Source: Mesorhizobium sp. (GTDB lineage Bacteria > Pseudomonadota > Alphaproteobacteria > Rhizobiales > Rhizobiaceae). From it: DNA of 64,000 nt. The position numbers were made by a program, and so were the translations under genes. The stretch covers positions 1 through 64,000 of the forward strand of contig NZ_JAEULZ010000016.1 in the NCBI RefSeq assembly GCF_016793485.1. The letters are read 5' to 3'. Positions 11,701 through 23,561 of this stretch are shown here, piece after piece. Numbering within the stretch: the first letter of the stretch is position 1; each line of letters begins with the position of its first letter. Under the pieces are notes generated by a model that worked only from the letters and a program-made list of their open reading frames with translations, did not search any database and was not told the origin of the DNA.

Positions 11701-11941
11701 TGCACCATCGACCCAGTGGTGGATTGCGCTGTCTTCGGCGATCGTGTTCGGCCTGTCCTTCGCGACAATCCTCACGCTGATCGTGACGCCTTCGATGCTG
11801 ATGGTTTTCACACGCGACGTGCCGCAGACGGGCGCGCGGCGCGGCTGGTTTCGGCGGCTTTTCGGCAAAAAAACACCCGAAGCAGACGAACCCACTGCTG
11901 CAAATGAGGCAGGCGGCGTGCTTCCGAAGGCGGCGGAATAG
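8777..11941 (+). CDS. RND-type efflux transporter, inner-membrane pump
   Basis: A 1054-residue resistance-nodulation-division pump that uses the proton gradient to expel small molecules through the periplasmic adaptor encoded just upstream. The N-terminal helix is followed by a large periplasmic loop, helices 2-6, a second large loop, and helices 8-12. The proton-relay aspartates are Asp397/Asp398 in GMLVDDAIIVTEF, at the start of TM4. It resembles the MexI/AcrB group of hydrophobe/amphiphile pumps rather than metal (CzcA) pumps. The last 35 residues are a polar cytoplasmic tail. The substrate is unknown and no regulator gene is adjacent. Confidence 0.93.
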   Translation: MDIVKIAINNARLTLSVLLFLVIAGALAYRAVPKEAEPDVAIPIMYVSLVYQGISPEDSERLLLRPVESQLKNLKGLKEMKSAAYEGGGYVLVEFDPSTDLSDALIDTRNKVQDAKRDLPSGVEEPTVNEVNLSEFPVLVVTLSGNIPERTLTAAAKELRDRIEEVPGILEGTIQGSRDEQVEAIIDPVKLSSYGLQLDQMIQGIGASNSLVAAGAIEGSEGKYAVRVPALIETPEDIARLPVVAGPDAIVRVQDLATVRSTFKDAETITRLDGKPAIAIEVKKRIGANIVETIDGAKAVADAFLAQAPEGMEVTYTQDKSVFVNTLLNDLQNHVMIAVVLVFIVILYALSGRASLLIGLAIPASFLMGILALALMGYTINMIVLFSLILAVGMLVDDAIIVTEFAERRMSEGMPKEQAFELAAKRMAGPVIAATMTRIAAFSPLLFWPGIVGDFMKYLPITLIVTLAASMAYALIFAPTLGALFAKAPVHEEGENRDGLYMAIVKRAVAYPKTVLVLTVALLVAVPVAYSKYGAGVEFFPQVEPDYGLLYVHARGNLSLAEMDFATREAESRILNWPGIKSVYTRSGKTRGGQDIPEDVVGVIQYEFIDWRERKSAHEILNELRVAMAGIPGVDVEVRVPDAGPPTGKPIQVQLSAVDPTNLNEKAAEVAAAIAKVPGVIDISDGLPPPGIDWSLEIDRAKAAQFGISPIAVGTVVQLVTTGLKLTDYRPAGADDAVDIRLRLPEDRRTLGTLDQLRIETSQGSVPISNFVSRKPEKTVGILNRIDGKRTITIQANVASGYQVAAVQGDVSQIVSGMGLDQSGIGWKLAGSNEDSEEAGAFLTNAFGAAIFLIFLVLLAQFNKFTSVWLVLSCVVMATIGALLGMMLTGQAFVIVMSGIGVIALAGVVVNNNIVLIDTYDRLREEGWNRHDAVLQTCRERARPVVLTALAAILGVLPIAFGLGLELFRHETTINAPSTQWWIALSSAIVFGLSFATILTLIVTPSMLMVFTRDVPQTGARRGWFRRLFGKKTPEADEPTAANEAGGVLPKAAE

Positions 11942-12043
11942 CCGTCGACCGACCTTCAGCCCGACCGTTAGGGACTTCCTCCAAGGAACAAGGCGGCGTC
12001 CTCGCGCATTGTCATGCCATTGCAACCCGTGCGAGGGCCCGCC

Positions 12044-12202
12044 ATGACGCTGACGACCATCCTCATCATCATCCTGATACTAATTCTTGTGGGCGCTATT
12101 CCAGCTTGGCCGCACTCCCGCTCATGGGGCTACGGACCGTCCGGCATAGCCGGCGTCATCCTCATTATCTTGCTGATTCTGCTGCTGATGGGCCGAATCT
12201 GA
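12044..12202 (+). CDS. Very small hydrophobic protein (DUF3309-like)
   Basis: A 52-residue protein consisting of a hydrophobic helix (about residues 4-20), a short loop containing PAWPHSRSWGYGPSG, and a second hydrophobic helix (about 33-50). The Pro-x-W-P-x-S-x-x-W-G-Y-x-P-S-G loop matches a family of tiny alpha- and betaproteobacterial membrane proteins annotated DUF3309, with no known function. I chose ATG 12044; an upstream in-frame ATG at 12014 would only add a polar leader. It lies 102 bp after the RND pump and ends 19 bp before the convergent MFS gene. Confidence 0.75.
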   Translation: MTLTTILIIILILILVGAIPAWPHSRSWGYGPSGIAGVILIILLILLLMGRI

Positions 12203-12221
12203 GCAGCGCGCATAGCAATGA

Positions 12222-13409
12222 TCAGATGGGCAGCACCGGATCGCTCTTCACCGGCGAGAAATCGGCGTTGCGGGTCATGTTCGCCGCCAGGAACATCGCG
12301 AACAGCAGCAACGCGATCGCAATGAAGATCGGTGAAAACCCGGTTCTTTCGCCGATGAAGCCTATCAGCGACGGGGCGACCAGTATCCCTGAATAGCCCA
12401 TGGTCGTCACAACACTCACCCCAGCCCCAGGGGTAGTGCCGGGTTGGTTGCCAGCCGAGGAGAAGAGGATCGGTACGGTATTGGCGATGCCCAGTCCCGC
12501 CACGCCGAACGCTGCGATTGCCAACCAGGGCCATGGTGAAATGCCGGCTACAAGTATGCCGGCCGCCGCCACCAGGCACGAGATACGAAAGGTCGTTACG
12601 GCGCCAAGTCGGCTGCGCACACCATCTCCCAGGAAGCGCATGACGGCCATCGTACCCGCAAACACACCGAAGGCGAGACCAGCGGTCGCGATATCGCTGC
12701 CCAGTTCCTGTTGCAGGTAGAGCGCGCCCCAATCCAGCACCGCCCCTTCCGAATTCATGCAGAGCAGCGCCATGAACCCAATGATATAGACGGCGGGCCG
12801 TCGCGGCAGAGAAAACTTCCTATGCTCCTGTGGCAGCGGCACGTCGGCAACGAGATGACGTATCGCGACGGCGGTGATGGCCCCCGCAATGACCGTCACG
12901 ATCACCGCGTGCCAAAGATGTCCCCAATAAAGGATCATCAGGCCGCCGGTGCTGCCGCCGACAAACCCCCCTAGGCTCCAGAACCCATGGGAGGACGACA
13001 TGATGGGCCGACCCAGCTTTTGCTCGACGGTGACGGCATTGGCGTTCATGGACACGTCGGTAGCGCCGAAGGTGCCGCCAAAGACACACATGGCCACGGC
13101 CGCGGTCGCCACGCCTGGCGCCAGCGCGACCAGCAGCAGCCCGAAACAGCAGGAAATCGCAAACGAGATTGTGACGATTCTCGACCCGTATTTCGGGATG
13201 AGATGGCCGGCGCCGACCATCGCGCTGACCGCACCGGCCCCGAACATGAGGAGGAGGAGGCCGACCGTGAACTCGGTGATCCCCAACCGCGTGAGAAGCA
13301 CCGGAATCTGAGGCGCCCAGCTTCCCATGACAAAACCGTTCATGAAGAAGATAGCGGCAACCGCCCAGCGGCCGCGAACGGCAATGGCGGCTGCGGTGCT
13401 GGCGTCCAT
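12222..13409 (-). CDS. MFS transporter
   Basis: A 395-residue major facilitator superfamily permease with about 12 hydrophobic helices. The start at 13409 (MDASTAAAIAVRG) is chosen over an ATG 12 codons upstream because GGAGGAG lies 8 bases before it. The loop between helices 2 and 3 (GHLIPKYGSRIV) is a degenerate form of MFS motif A. The family resembles putative sugar/fucose-type permeases, but no substrate-specific motif is visible. It faces the RND locus tail to tail and is upstream-adjacent to pyc on the same strand, with a 104-bp gap. Confidence 0.85.
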   Translation of the reverse strand: MDASTAAAIAVRGRWAVAAIFFMNGFVMGSWAPQIPVLLTRLGITEFTVGLLLLMFGAGAVSAMVGAGHLIPKYGSRIVTISFAISCCFGLLLVALAPGVATAAVAMCVFGGTFGATDVSMNANAVTVEQKLGRPIMSSSHGFWSLGGFVGGSTGGLMILYWGHLWHAVIVTVIAGAITAVAIRHLVADVPLPQEHRKFSLPRRPAVYIIGFMALLCMNSEGAVLDWGALYLQQELGSDIATAGLAFGVFAGTMAVMRFLGDGVRSRLGAVTTFRISCLVAAAGILVAGISPWPWLAIAAFGVAGLGIANTVPILFSSAGNQPGTTPGAGVSVVTTMGYSGILVAPSLIGFIGERTGFSPIFIAIALLLFAMFLAANMTRNADFSPVKSDPVLPI

Positions 13410-13513
13410 GGGGCGGTCTCCTCCGGCTCCGGAAGCGCCCTGCATTGAATCGGTTCAGCCGCGTGTCAATCTCAAGATGGAAGAAAGCTTGTGGGCCAAG
13501 CTTCCTTCAAGCG

Positions 13514-16972
<3,459 letters not shown>

Positions 16973-17110
16973 GAACACGCTCCAAGGGGCCAAAGGGCAT
17001 AAACGAAGAATGTTTAGCGTGAAAATGCTGCAGTGCAAACAAATTACGCAATCCCGTGTAACGCATTTCCAGCGCCGCCCTGAATAGGGAACAAATCATT
17101 GGTTTGAAAC

Positions 17111-17146
17111 AAAAAAAGCCCGGCGGTTTCCCGCCGGGCTTTTTCA
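17111..17146 (-). terminator. Rho-independent terminator of livK
   Basis: A perfect 9-bp GC stem (GCCCGGCGG at 17118-17126 against CCGCCGGGC at 17131-17139) with a 4-base loop and A/T tracts on both sides. On the minus strand the stem is followed by seven T residues, 20 bases after the livK stop. It would also work on the plus strand. Confidence 0.92.
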
Positions 17147-17165
17147 ATCGATATGATCTGTCAGA

Positions 17166-18281
17166 TCAACGCATGAAGTAGCTGATCTTGCCGTCGTCGC
17201 CCTTCTTCCACTCGTAGACGACGTAGTCTGCCTTGGTGATGTCGCCCTTGCTGTCGAAGGAGAGATCGCCGAGAGCGGTCGCGAACGGGCCACCTGACTT
17301 TGCTGCTTCCGCAACCTTCTGCGGGTCGAGGTCGCCGGCCTTCTTGGCGGCTTCCGCGATCACCTGAACGGCTGCGTAGGCATAGAGCGTGTAGGCTTCC
17401 GGCTCGAAGCCGGCAGCGCGGAACTTCTCGACCAGATCCTTGGCCGCCGGGTTGAGGCGCGGATCCGGAGCGAAGGTGTTCAGCGTGCCGATCACGGCGT
17501 CGCCGGCGATCGCAGCCAGTTCGTCGGAGACGATGCCGTCGCCCGAGAACAGCGGAGCCTTCAGGCCCTGGTCAGCCGACTGACGGATGATCAGGCCAGC
17601 TTCAGTGTGCAGGCCACCCCAATAGATGAGGGTCGTGCCAGCGTCCTTCATCTTGGCGATCAGCGCCGAGAAGTCCTTGTCGCCGACGTTGACGCCTTCG
17701 TAGATGACTTCCGTCACGCCAGCGGCATTAAGAGCCTTCTTGGTTTCGTCAGCGAGACCCTGGCCATAGGGCGTCTTGTCGTGAATGATCGCGACCTTGG
17801 CGTCCTTGAAGTTCTCGGCGATGTAGGCGCCGGCAACCGCACCCTGCTGGTCGTCACGGCCGCAGGTGCGGAACGTGTTCCACAGACCGCGATCGGTGAA
17901 GACCGGGTTGGTCGAAGCTGGCGAGATCTGCATGATGCCGTTCTCGACATAGACTTCCGAAGCCGGGATCGAAGCACCCGAGTTGAAGTGGCCGACCACG
18001 AACTTGACGCCGTCGGCGACAAACTTGTTGGCGACCGAGATGGCCTGCTTCGGATCGGCGGCGTCGTCACCGACGACAACCTTGATCTGCTCGCCATTGA
18101 TGCCGCCTGCGGCGTTGATGTCGGCGGCGGCCTGTTCGGCGCCGCGCTGGAGCTGCGCACCGAAAGCAGCGTTCGCACCGGTGATCGGACCGGCGACGCC
18201 GATCAGCACTTCCGCCCACGCGCTGCCGCTGAATACAACCATGGCCGACAGGGCAACTGCGGACAACAGTGATTTCTTCAT
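17166..18281 (-). CDS. livK: Branched-chain amino acid ABC transporter, periplasmic binding protein
   Basis: Solute-binding component of a LivKHMGF-type importer. The 371-residue precursor begins with a Sec signal peptide (basic MKKS, hydrophobic core, SGSAWA, likely cut before EVLIGVAGP). The mature start [17 protein letters not shown] and the later [15 protein letters not shown] segment are the ligand-binding elements of the Leu/Ile/Val-binding (type I periplasmic) fold. It is the last gene of the cluster, with 158 bp before it. That gap may hold its own promoter, which would suit the high expression usual for binding proteins. Specificity within the amino-acid/amide family is not certain. 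Confidence 0.93.
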   Translation of the reverse strand: MKKSLLSAVALSAMVVFSGSAWAEVLIGVAGPITGANAAFGAQLQRGAEQAAADINAAGGINGEQIKVVVGDDAADPKQAISVANKFVADGVKFVVGHFNSGASIPASEVYVENGIMQISPASTNPVFTDRGLWNTFRTCGRDDQQGAVAGAYIAENFKDAKVAIIHDKTPYGQGLADETKKALNAAGVTEVIYEGVNVGDKDFSALIAKMKDAGTTLIYWGGLHTEAGLIIRQSADQGLKAPLFSGDGIVSDELAAIAGDAVIGTLNTFAPDPRLNPAAKDLVEKFRAAGFEPEAYTLYAYAAVQVIAEAAKKAGDLDPQKVAEAAKSGGPFATALGDLSFDSKGDITKADYVVYEWKKGDDGKISYFMR

Positions 18282-18439
18282 TGATGACTCCCGTTAAACC
18301 GAGTGGGCGAGAAAGAAACTTTCATGCGATGCCCACCCTATCGCAGAAAAGCTAGTTTGCTTATTTTCCGGCGCTTGTCACGCCGTTTCGGATGCGTATT
18401 GCGCCGTTTCGCGCAAAAGCGCTTTCAAGGATAACGCGC

Positions 18440-18793
18440 TCAGGACGCAGCTTTCGCCTTCCAGCTGAGCAGGGAAGCGCGCTCATAGAGCCAGTGATAT
18501 TGGGTAACCATCTGGTTGGTTCGAGTATATCTGAAGCCGATAATCCCGAACGCCAGCAGGATAATGGTATCGACTAAGTAGAACTGGGGCGCGAACATCG
18601 TCCCATCAAACAGCGCGTGATGGATGAAGCGCACGGCAATGCCGAGCAGCAGAAGGAAGACCACCAGGCTGGATACCGGACGCCAGGTCTGCGCGCAGGC
18701 GCGGCCTGTCATCCAGGCTGCCCAGCCGCCGAGCAGGCAAGTGATGAAAAGGAACTGCCAGACCGACTCTTCCTCGTAGAGAATGCCGTGCAT
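18440..18793 (-). CDS. Small membrane protein of the liv operon (DUF6867-like)
   Basis: A 117-residue protein with three likely transmembrane helices: about 12-30 (FLFITCLLGGWAAWMTG), 40-60 (SSLVVFLLLLGIAVRF) and 70-88. A conserved-looking polar tail follows (TRTNQMVTQYHWLYERASLL). I associate this type with a family of unknown function (DUF6867) that occurs beside liv genes in Hyphomicrobiales; that link is from memory. It starts 15 bp after the livF stop, so it is cotranscribed with the transporter. It may be an accessory subunit, but nothing in the sequence proves this. Confidence 0.7.
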   Translation of the reverse strand: MHGILYEEESVWQFLFITCLLGGWAAWMTGRACAQTWRPVSSLVVFLLLLGIAVRFIHHALFDGTMFAPQFYLVDTIILLAFGIIGFRYTRTNQMVTQYHWLYERASLLSWKAKAAS

Positions 18794-18808
18794 GCTACGC
18801 CTCCACCT

Positions 18809-19537
18809 TCAATGCCCGCCGCCTTCGAGATACGCGGCGCGCACCTCGGGATTGGCCAGCAACTCCTGGCCGCTGCCGCTCATGGTCACGTTGCCGTTGA
18901 CCATGACATAGCCCCTGTGGGCCAGCTTCAGGGCGCCGAATGCGTTCTGCTCGACAAGGAACACGGTCAGGCCCTGCGTCCGGTTCAGTTCCTTCACGGC
19001 GTCGAAAATCTGCTTGACGATCAGCGGAGCCAGTCCAAGCGAGGGCTCGTCCAGCAGCAGCAGTTTTGGTCGCGCCATCAGGGCGCGGGCAATCGACAGC
19101 ATCTGCTGTTCGCCGCCTGACAACGTACCGCCGCGCTGAGCGATGCGCTCCTTGAGGCGCGGGAACAGGCTGAACACCTTCTCCACGTCCTCATCAAAAT
19201 ATTTGAGCTTGTCGAGGCCGGCGCCCATCTGAAGGTTTTCCATCACCGTCATGCGCGGAAAAATCCGACGCCCTTCCGGCGATTGCGCGATGCGCAGCCT
19301 CGCGATCTCGTGCGTGGGCAGGTTTGTGATGTCATGGCCGGCAAATGTGATCGTACCGGCGCGGGCGCGCGGCGTGCCGAAGATCGTCATCATCAGCGTC
19401 GACTTGCCGGCCCCGTTGGCGCCGATCAAGGTGACGATCTCGCCCTCCTTGACGTCGATCGAAACACCGTTCAGCGCGCGAATGTTGCCGTAGTAGGTCT
19501 CGACGCCATCGACCTTGAGCAGGGGTTGCGCGGTCAT
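18809..19537 (-). CDS. livF: Branched-chain amino acid ABC transporter, ATP-binding protein LivF
   Basis: One of the two cytoplasmic ATPases of the Liv importer. The start at 19537 (MTAQPLLKVDG) shares its A with the livG stop (TGATG), the same arrangement as at the livM/livG junction; a GTG one codon earlier is an alternative. The 242-residue chain carries Walker A GANGAGKST, signature LSGGEQQML and Walker B LLLLDEPSLGLAP, the last being characteristic of LivF. The length is normal. It is followed 15 bp later by the small membrane-protein gene. Confidence 0.95.
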   Translation of the reverse strand: MTAQPLLKVDGVETYYGNIRALNGVSIDVKEGEIVTLIGANGAGKSTLMMTIFGTPRARAGTITFAGHDITNLPTHEIARLRIAQSPEGRRIFPRMTVMENLQMGAGLDKLKYFDEDVEKVFSLFPRLKERIAQRGGTLSGGEQQMLSIARALMARPKLLLLDEPSLGLAPLIVKQIFDAVKELNRTQGLTVFLVEQNAFGALKLAHRGYVMVNGNVTMSGSGQELLANPEVRAAYLEGGGH

Positions 19538-20808
19538 CACTCAACCCCTCCGCTCTTGGCGGCAAACGCCTTGGCCTGACCGATCCAGTCCTCGCGGGCG
19601 ATGCGCCCGTCGAAATCCAGATACGCCTCGGCTGCCTTCACATCGGCTTCCGTCCAGCCGGCGATCTGCTCGAAATGGAAGATGCCGTGTTCGTGCAGCT
19701 TCCGCTCGTTGACTGGCCCTATGCCCTTTATCAAGGTCAGCTTGTCGGGCTTTCCACCCTTCGGCGCGGCGAGCGCATTGGAGATCGCGAGACGATGCTC
19801 GTACTGCTCCGCCTTGGAAGCACCGGGGTCGACCTTGACGACCTCGTCCTCGTCCTCGCTGTGGCCGACGGTATCGACAATCGGGCCCGCCAGCATCGAC
19901 GCCGAGTCTGCGGGTCCATGCGCCCGGTCAGGTTCGCCGTTCAGTTCCTCGGCGACCTGTTCATTGCCGGTATCCGACAGAACGTCATCGACCTCGCTGT
20001 CATCGACGCCGAGATAGGCTGCGATGACGCGCGGATCGCTTTTCACCGACGCCGGATCGCCGTCGGAAATTTTGCGGCCATATTCCAGCACCACGACATG
20101 GTCGGAAATCTTCATCACCACCGACATGTCGTGCTCGATCAGCAGGATCGACGTCCCAGTCGCCTTGATGCCGTTCAGCAGGTCGTTGAGCGCCAGCGAC
20201 TCTCGCGGGTTGAGGCCGGCTGCCGGCTCGTCCAGGCACAGCAGCTCCGGTCCGGTGCACATGGCGCGCGCGATCTCGAGGCGGCGCTGCGCACCGTAGG
20301 GCAGGTCGCCCGCCGGGTCGTCCGCGCGATCGATGAGATCGGCCCTCTCCAGCCAGTATTTCGCCAGTTCGACCGATTCTCCGGACGCCTTGCGATAGTT
20401 GCCGAGACCCAGCAGGCCAAGGATGGTGTAGCCAGAGGCGACCATCAGCTTGTTGTGCTGGGCGACGAGCAGGTTTTCCAGGACAGTCATACCCGAAAAC
20501 AGGCGGATGTTCTGGAAGGTGCGGGCCACCCGCGCCTTGGCGGGGATCTGGAAATCGGGCAGCCGCTCGAGCAGGTACTGGTTGCCCGCGCTGGTCGTCA
20601 GCGTGATCATGCCTTCGGACGGCTTGTAGAAGCCCGTGATGCAGTTGAACACGGTCGTCTTGCCGGCGCCGTTCGGCCCGATCAACGCGGTGATCTCACC
20701 GCGCCTCGCCTCGAAGGACAGGTCGCCGATGGCAACGAGCCCTCCGAATTTCATGGAGAGATGCTCGACCTTGAGGATCGGGCCGGTCATGGCGGTCTGC
20801 GCGTTCAT
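19537..20808 (-). CDS. livG: LivG-type ABC ATPase fused to a C-terminal helix-hairpin-helix-like domain
   Basis: Second ATPase of the Liv importer, starting at ATG 20808, which overlaps the livM stop by one base. Residues 1-267 are a normal LivG: Walker A GPNGAGKTT at 44-52, signature region LPYGAQRRLEIARAM, Walker B LLCLDEPAAGLNP. Unlike ordinary LivG (about 255 residues), the chain runs to 423. An acidic linker (268-355) leads to a compact domain (356-418) containing LTLIKGIGPVNERKL, GIFHFEQIAGWT and DGRIAREDWIGQAK. That pattern is the helix-hairpin-helix-like module found as an extension on some NuoE and ribosomal L21 proteins of alphaproteobacteria. There is no stop or frameshift between the parts, so this is a true fusion as sequenced. 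Confidence 0.93.
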   Translation of the reverse strand: MNAQTAMTGPILKVEHLSMKFGGLVAIGDLSFEARRGEITALIGPNGAGKTTVFNCITGFYKPSEGMITLTTSAGNQYLLERLPDFQIPAKARVARTFQNIRLFSGMTVLENLLVAQHNKLMVASGYTILGLLGLGNYRKASGESVELAKYWLERADLIDRADDPAGDLPYGAQRRLEIARAMCTGPELLCLDEPAAGLNPRESLALNDLLNGIKATGTSILLIEHDMSVVMKISDHVVVLEYGRKISDGDPASVKSDPRVIAAYLGVDDSEVDDVLSDTGNEQVAEELNGEPDRAHGPADSASMLAGPIVDTVGHSEDEDEVVKVDPGASKAEQYEHRLAISNALAAPKGGKPDKLTLIKGIGPVNERKLHEHGIFHFEQIAGWTEADVKAAEAYLDFDGRIAREDWIGQAKAFAAKSGGVE

Positions 20809-22328
20809 CAGCCGTGCCCTTCCTTGGTGAAGGAACTGTCGATCGCCTTGCGTTCGTGCAGGAAGGCGGTCGGCTCGCGGCTGCCGACGAAGCCGCGCGG
20901 CTTCCACAGCATGACGACGACCATCGCCAGGCCGAACAGCAGCATTCGATAGAGTTCAGGCGTGAAACTTTCCCCAAAGACCTGCTTGAGGAACTGAAGT
21001 TCGCGCAGGATTTCCGTGCCGCCGATCATGACGGCGGCCGCCACAGCAATGCCGACCAGAGAACCCATGCCTCCAAGCACCACGATGGCGAGGATGATCG
21101 CCGATTCGAGGAACACGAAGGATTCAGGGCTTACGAAACCCTGGCGCGCGGCAAAGAAGGAACCGGCGAAGCCGCCAAACATCGCGCCAATGGCAAAGGC
21201 GGTGAGCTTCGTGTTGGTGGTGTTGATGCCCAGCGAGCGGCAGGCGATCTCGTCTTCACGCAGAGCTTCCCATGCGCGGCCGATCGGCATGCGGCGCAGC
21301 CTGATTGTCACGAACGCCGTCAACAGCGCCAAGGCCAGGATCAGGTAGTAGAGGAATATCTTGTAGTAGACGCCCGAGATGCCGAGGTCGAAGACCTTGC
21401 CGAAATAGTTGTCATCCGAGACGTTGAAGGTGGCGAAGCCGAAGAAGGTCACCTTCGGGATGCCAGAGATGCCGGCGGTGCCGTTCGTCACCTCACGCCA
21501 GTTGATCAGCACCAGGCGGATGATCTCACCGAAGGCCAGCGTGACGATGGCAAGGTAATCACCTCGTAATCGCAGGACCGGAAAGCCGAGAATGATGCCC
21601 CAAAAGGCGGCCATGATGCCGGCGGCGGGGAGCAGGATCCAGAACGACCAGCCGAACTCCGTACCCAGCAGGGCGTAGGAATAGGCACCCACCGCGTAGA
21701 AGGCGACGTAGCCGAGATCGAGCAGGCCGGCGAGACCGACGACGATGTTCAGGCCCCATGCCAACATGACGTAGATCAGGATCTGGATGCCGAAATTGTC
21801 GACCCATTTCAGCGAACCCTGCAGGCCGGCCGTGAACAGGGAAAAGATCGGAAACAGGATCAGCAGGATAATGGCGACGGTCGAAAAGTTCTTCTTCAGG
21901 TAGGGCCGGCGGCGGTCGATGAAGATCGCCACGGCGATGATGGCGATGATCAGCCAGGTCTTCCAGTTGGTGAAGAGGCCGAACAGACCGCTGAGGTCAG
22001 GTCGCGCATAAGCGATGAAGCCGAGGAATATCGCGGCCAGACCGCCGATTATTGCGTTGCGCAACTTCGCAGTATCGCCCCGCGCCAGCATGGGCGCGCC
22101 AAAGGCGACGTAGAGGAAGCGCCCGATCATCACCAGCGCCACGACGATGGCCAGCAGGCCAAATCGTGGAACGAGGATCAGCTCGTTGCGCATGTTCTGG
22201 TCGGTCTTGACGCCGATGAACAGGACAAAGAGGCCGAACGAGATGAGGCCGGCATAGAGCGCTTCGCGGAGCGCCGATTGCAACGGCCAACGGGTTGCGG
22301 TGTCCGCTGAGACTGTTTCGACGGCCAT
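20808..22328 (-). CDS. livM: Branched-chain amino acid ABC transporter, permease LivM
   Basis: Inner-membrane permease of the Liv importer. The 506-residue chain has an N-terminal extension with extra hydrophobic segments (about residues 25-200) before the conserved LivM core. The core includes [48 protein letters not shown] and the cytoplasmic EAA-like loop [19 protein letters not shown], which contacts the ATPases. Extended LivM proteins are common in alphaproteobacteria. The gene starts 4 bp after the livH stop and ends overlapping livG. Confidence 0.95.
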   Translation of the reverse strand: MAVETVSADTATRWPLQSALREALYAGLISFGLFVLFIGVKTDQNMRNELILVPRFGLLAIVVALVMIGRFLYVAFGAPMLARGDTAKLRNAIIGGLAAIFLGFIAYARPDLSGLFGLFTNWKTWLIIAIIAVAIFIDRRRPYLKKNFSTVAIILLILFPIFSLFTAGLQGSLKWVDNFGIQILIYVMLAWGLNIVVGLAGLLDLGYVAFYAVGAYSYALLGTEFGWSFWILLPAAGIMAAFWGIILGFPVLRLRGDYLAIVTLAFGEIIRLVLINWREVTNGTAGISGIPKVTFFGFATFNVSDDNYFGKVFDLGISGVYYKIFLYYLILALALLTAFVTIRLRRMPIGRAWEALREDEIACRSLGINTTNTKLTAFAIGAMFGGFAGSFFAARQGFVSPESFVFLESAIILAIVVLGGMGSLVGIAVAAAVMIGGTEILRELQFLKQVFGESFTPELYRMLLFGLAMVVVMLWKPRGFVGSREPTAFLHERKAIDSSFTKEGHG

Positions 22329-22332
22329 GCGA

Positions 22333-23235
22333 TCAGACCTTTTCGACTTCTGGCCGGCCGAGGATGCCGGAGGGCAGGAAGATCAGCACGATGGCCAGGA
22401 TCGAGAACGCCGCGACGTCCTTGTAGTCGATCGAGAAATAGGCCGACCACATTCCTTCAATGAAGCCGATGAGCAACCCACCCAGCACAGCGCCTGGAAT
22501 GGAGCCGATGCCACCGAGCACAGCGGCAGTGAAAGCCTTCACGCCGGGAATGAACCCGTCGGAGAAGGACACAACACCGTAGTACATGAGGTAGAGCGTG
22601 CCGGCGACGGCTGCGAGCGACGCGCCCATGATGAAGGTGATCGAGATGGTACGGTCGACATCGATGCCAAGGAGCGCCGCCATCTTGCGATCCTGCTCGC
22701 ATGCCCTCTGAGCACGCCCGAGCGCGGTCTTGTTAACAAGGTACCAGAAGATCGTCAGAAGGAGCACGGTGACGACGACGATGACGATCTGCTTGGCGGA
22801 AACGGTGATTCCGAAAACGTTGTAGACGGTGGAGATCATCGGCGGGATCGGCTTGTTGCGCGGACCCTGCGTGACCTGCACAAAATTCGAGAGCGCGATA
22901 GACATGCCGATGGCGGTGATCAACGGCGCCAGACGGAACGAACCACGCAACGGCCGGTAGGCTACCTTTTCGATGGTCCAGCTATAGAGGCTGGTGAGCA
23001 GCATCGAGACGATCATCATGATCAACAGGAACAGCACGACCGTCACGGAAGCGAAGATGCTGACCATAAAGAGAAACACGATCAGCGCGATGAAGGCACC
23101 GATCATGAAGATGTCGCCGTGGGCGAAGTTGATCATTCCGATGATGCCGTAGACCATCGTATAGCCGATCGCGATCAGCCCATAGATCGATCCCAGCGTC
23201 AGCCCGTTAACAAGCTGCTGGATAAAATATTCCAT
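22333..23235 (-). CDS. livH: Branched-chain amino acid ABC transporter, permease LivH
   Basis: First gene of the Liv operon and the second inner-membrane permease. The 300-residue chain shows [20 protein letters not shown] at the N-terminus, [16 protein letters not shown], and the coupling loop [20 protein letters not shown], all typical of LivH. It ends with about eight helices, as usual for the family. Its promoter must lie in the 326-bp spacer upstream. A possible -35 TTGACG sits on the minus strand at 23330-23325, but I cannot pick a convincing -10. Confidence 0.95.
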   Translation of the reverse strand: MEYFIQQLVNGLTLGSIYGLIAIGYTMVYGIIGMINFAHGDIFMIGAFIALIVFLFMVSIFASVTVVLFLLIMMIVSMLLTSLYSWTIEKVAYRPLRGSFRLAPLITAIGMSIALSNFVQVTQGPRNKPIPPMISTVYNVFGITVSAKQIVIVVVTVLLLTIFWYLVNKTALGRAQRACEQDRKMAALLGIDVDRTISITFIMGASLAAVAGTLYLMYYGVVSFSDGFIPGVKAFTAAVLGGIGSIPGAVLGGLLIGFIEGMWSAYFSIDYKDVAAFSILAIVLIFLPSGILGRPEVEKV

Positions 23236-23561
23236 CTATAAACGGCTCCCCGGGAAAGTCGCCCCGAAGGGCGCATTCCGTTCTTGATTTCCCCTAGTCC
23301 TAAAGTTTCGAGGCTGGATTGCAACGTCAATTCTTTGCGAAGCGGCATACCCTTGCGGCACGCTCGCTTGATGCTTCGCACTCGTTGACCCTGCCCCTGG
23401 ACCATTGCGGACGCTATCATTGGCACAAGGCAATGTCTTTGACTAATCGGTGTTGCGCAAGCCCGAAAATCGCAACTTGTTCGACAAAACATCGCCTTCG
23501 CCGCAGAAACTTGCGTCGAGGAGTCTACGCGTCATCATCCCGGCAGACCGCCCAGGCGCGC
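23236..23561 (-). other. Gene-free spacer upstream of livH
   Basis: The 326 bp between livH and the hydroxyproline epimerase gene show no ORF with convincing coding character. They include a small hairpin (CGCCCCGAAGGGCG, 23259-23272) in the likely livH leader and a weak TTGACG hexamer on the minus strand at 23330-23325. I see no terminator with a T-tract for the epimerase gene, which ends at 23562. Confidence 0.5.

Noticed and set aside
19675-20952. 425-codon open frame on the plus strand
   Set aside because: It is antisense to livG and the end of livM, both well supported by motifs and gene coupling.
17166-23235. The liv importer as the hydroxyproline transporter of the adjacent cluster
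   Set aside because: Adjacency alone does not support it: the spacer is 326 bp, the TGATATATCA operator is absent upstream of livH, and the binding protein looks like an ordinary amino-acid type.
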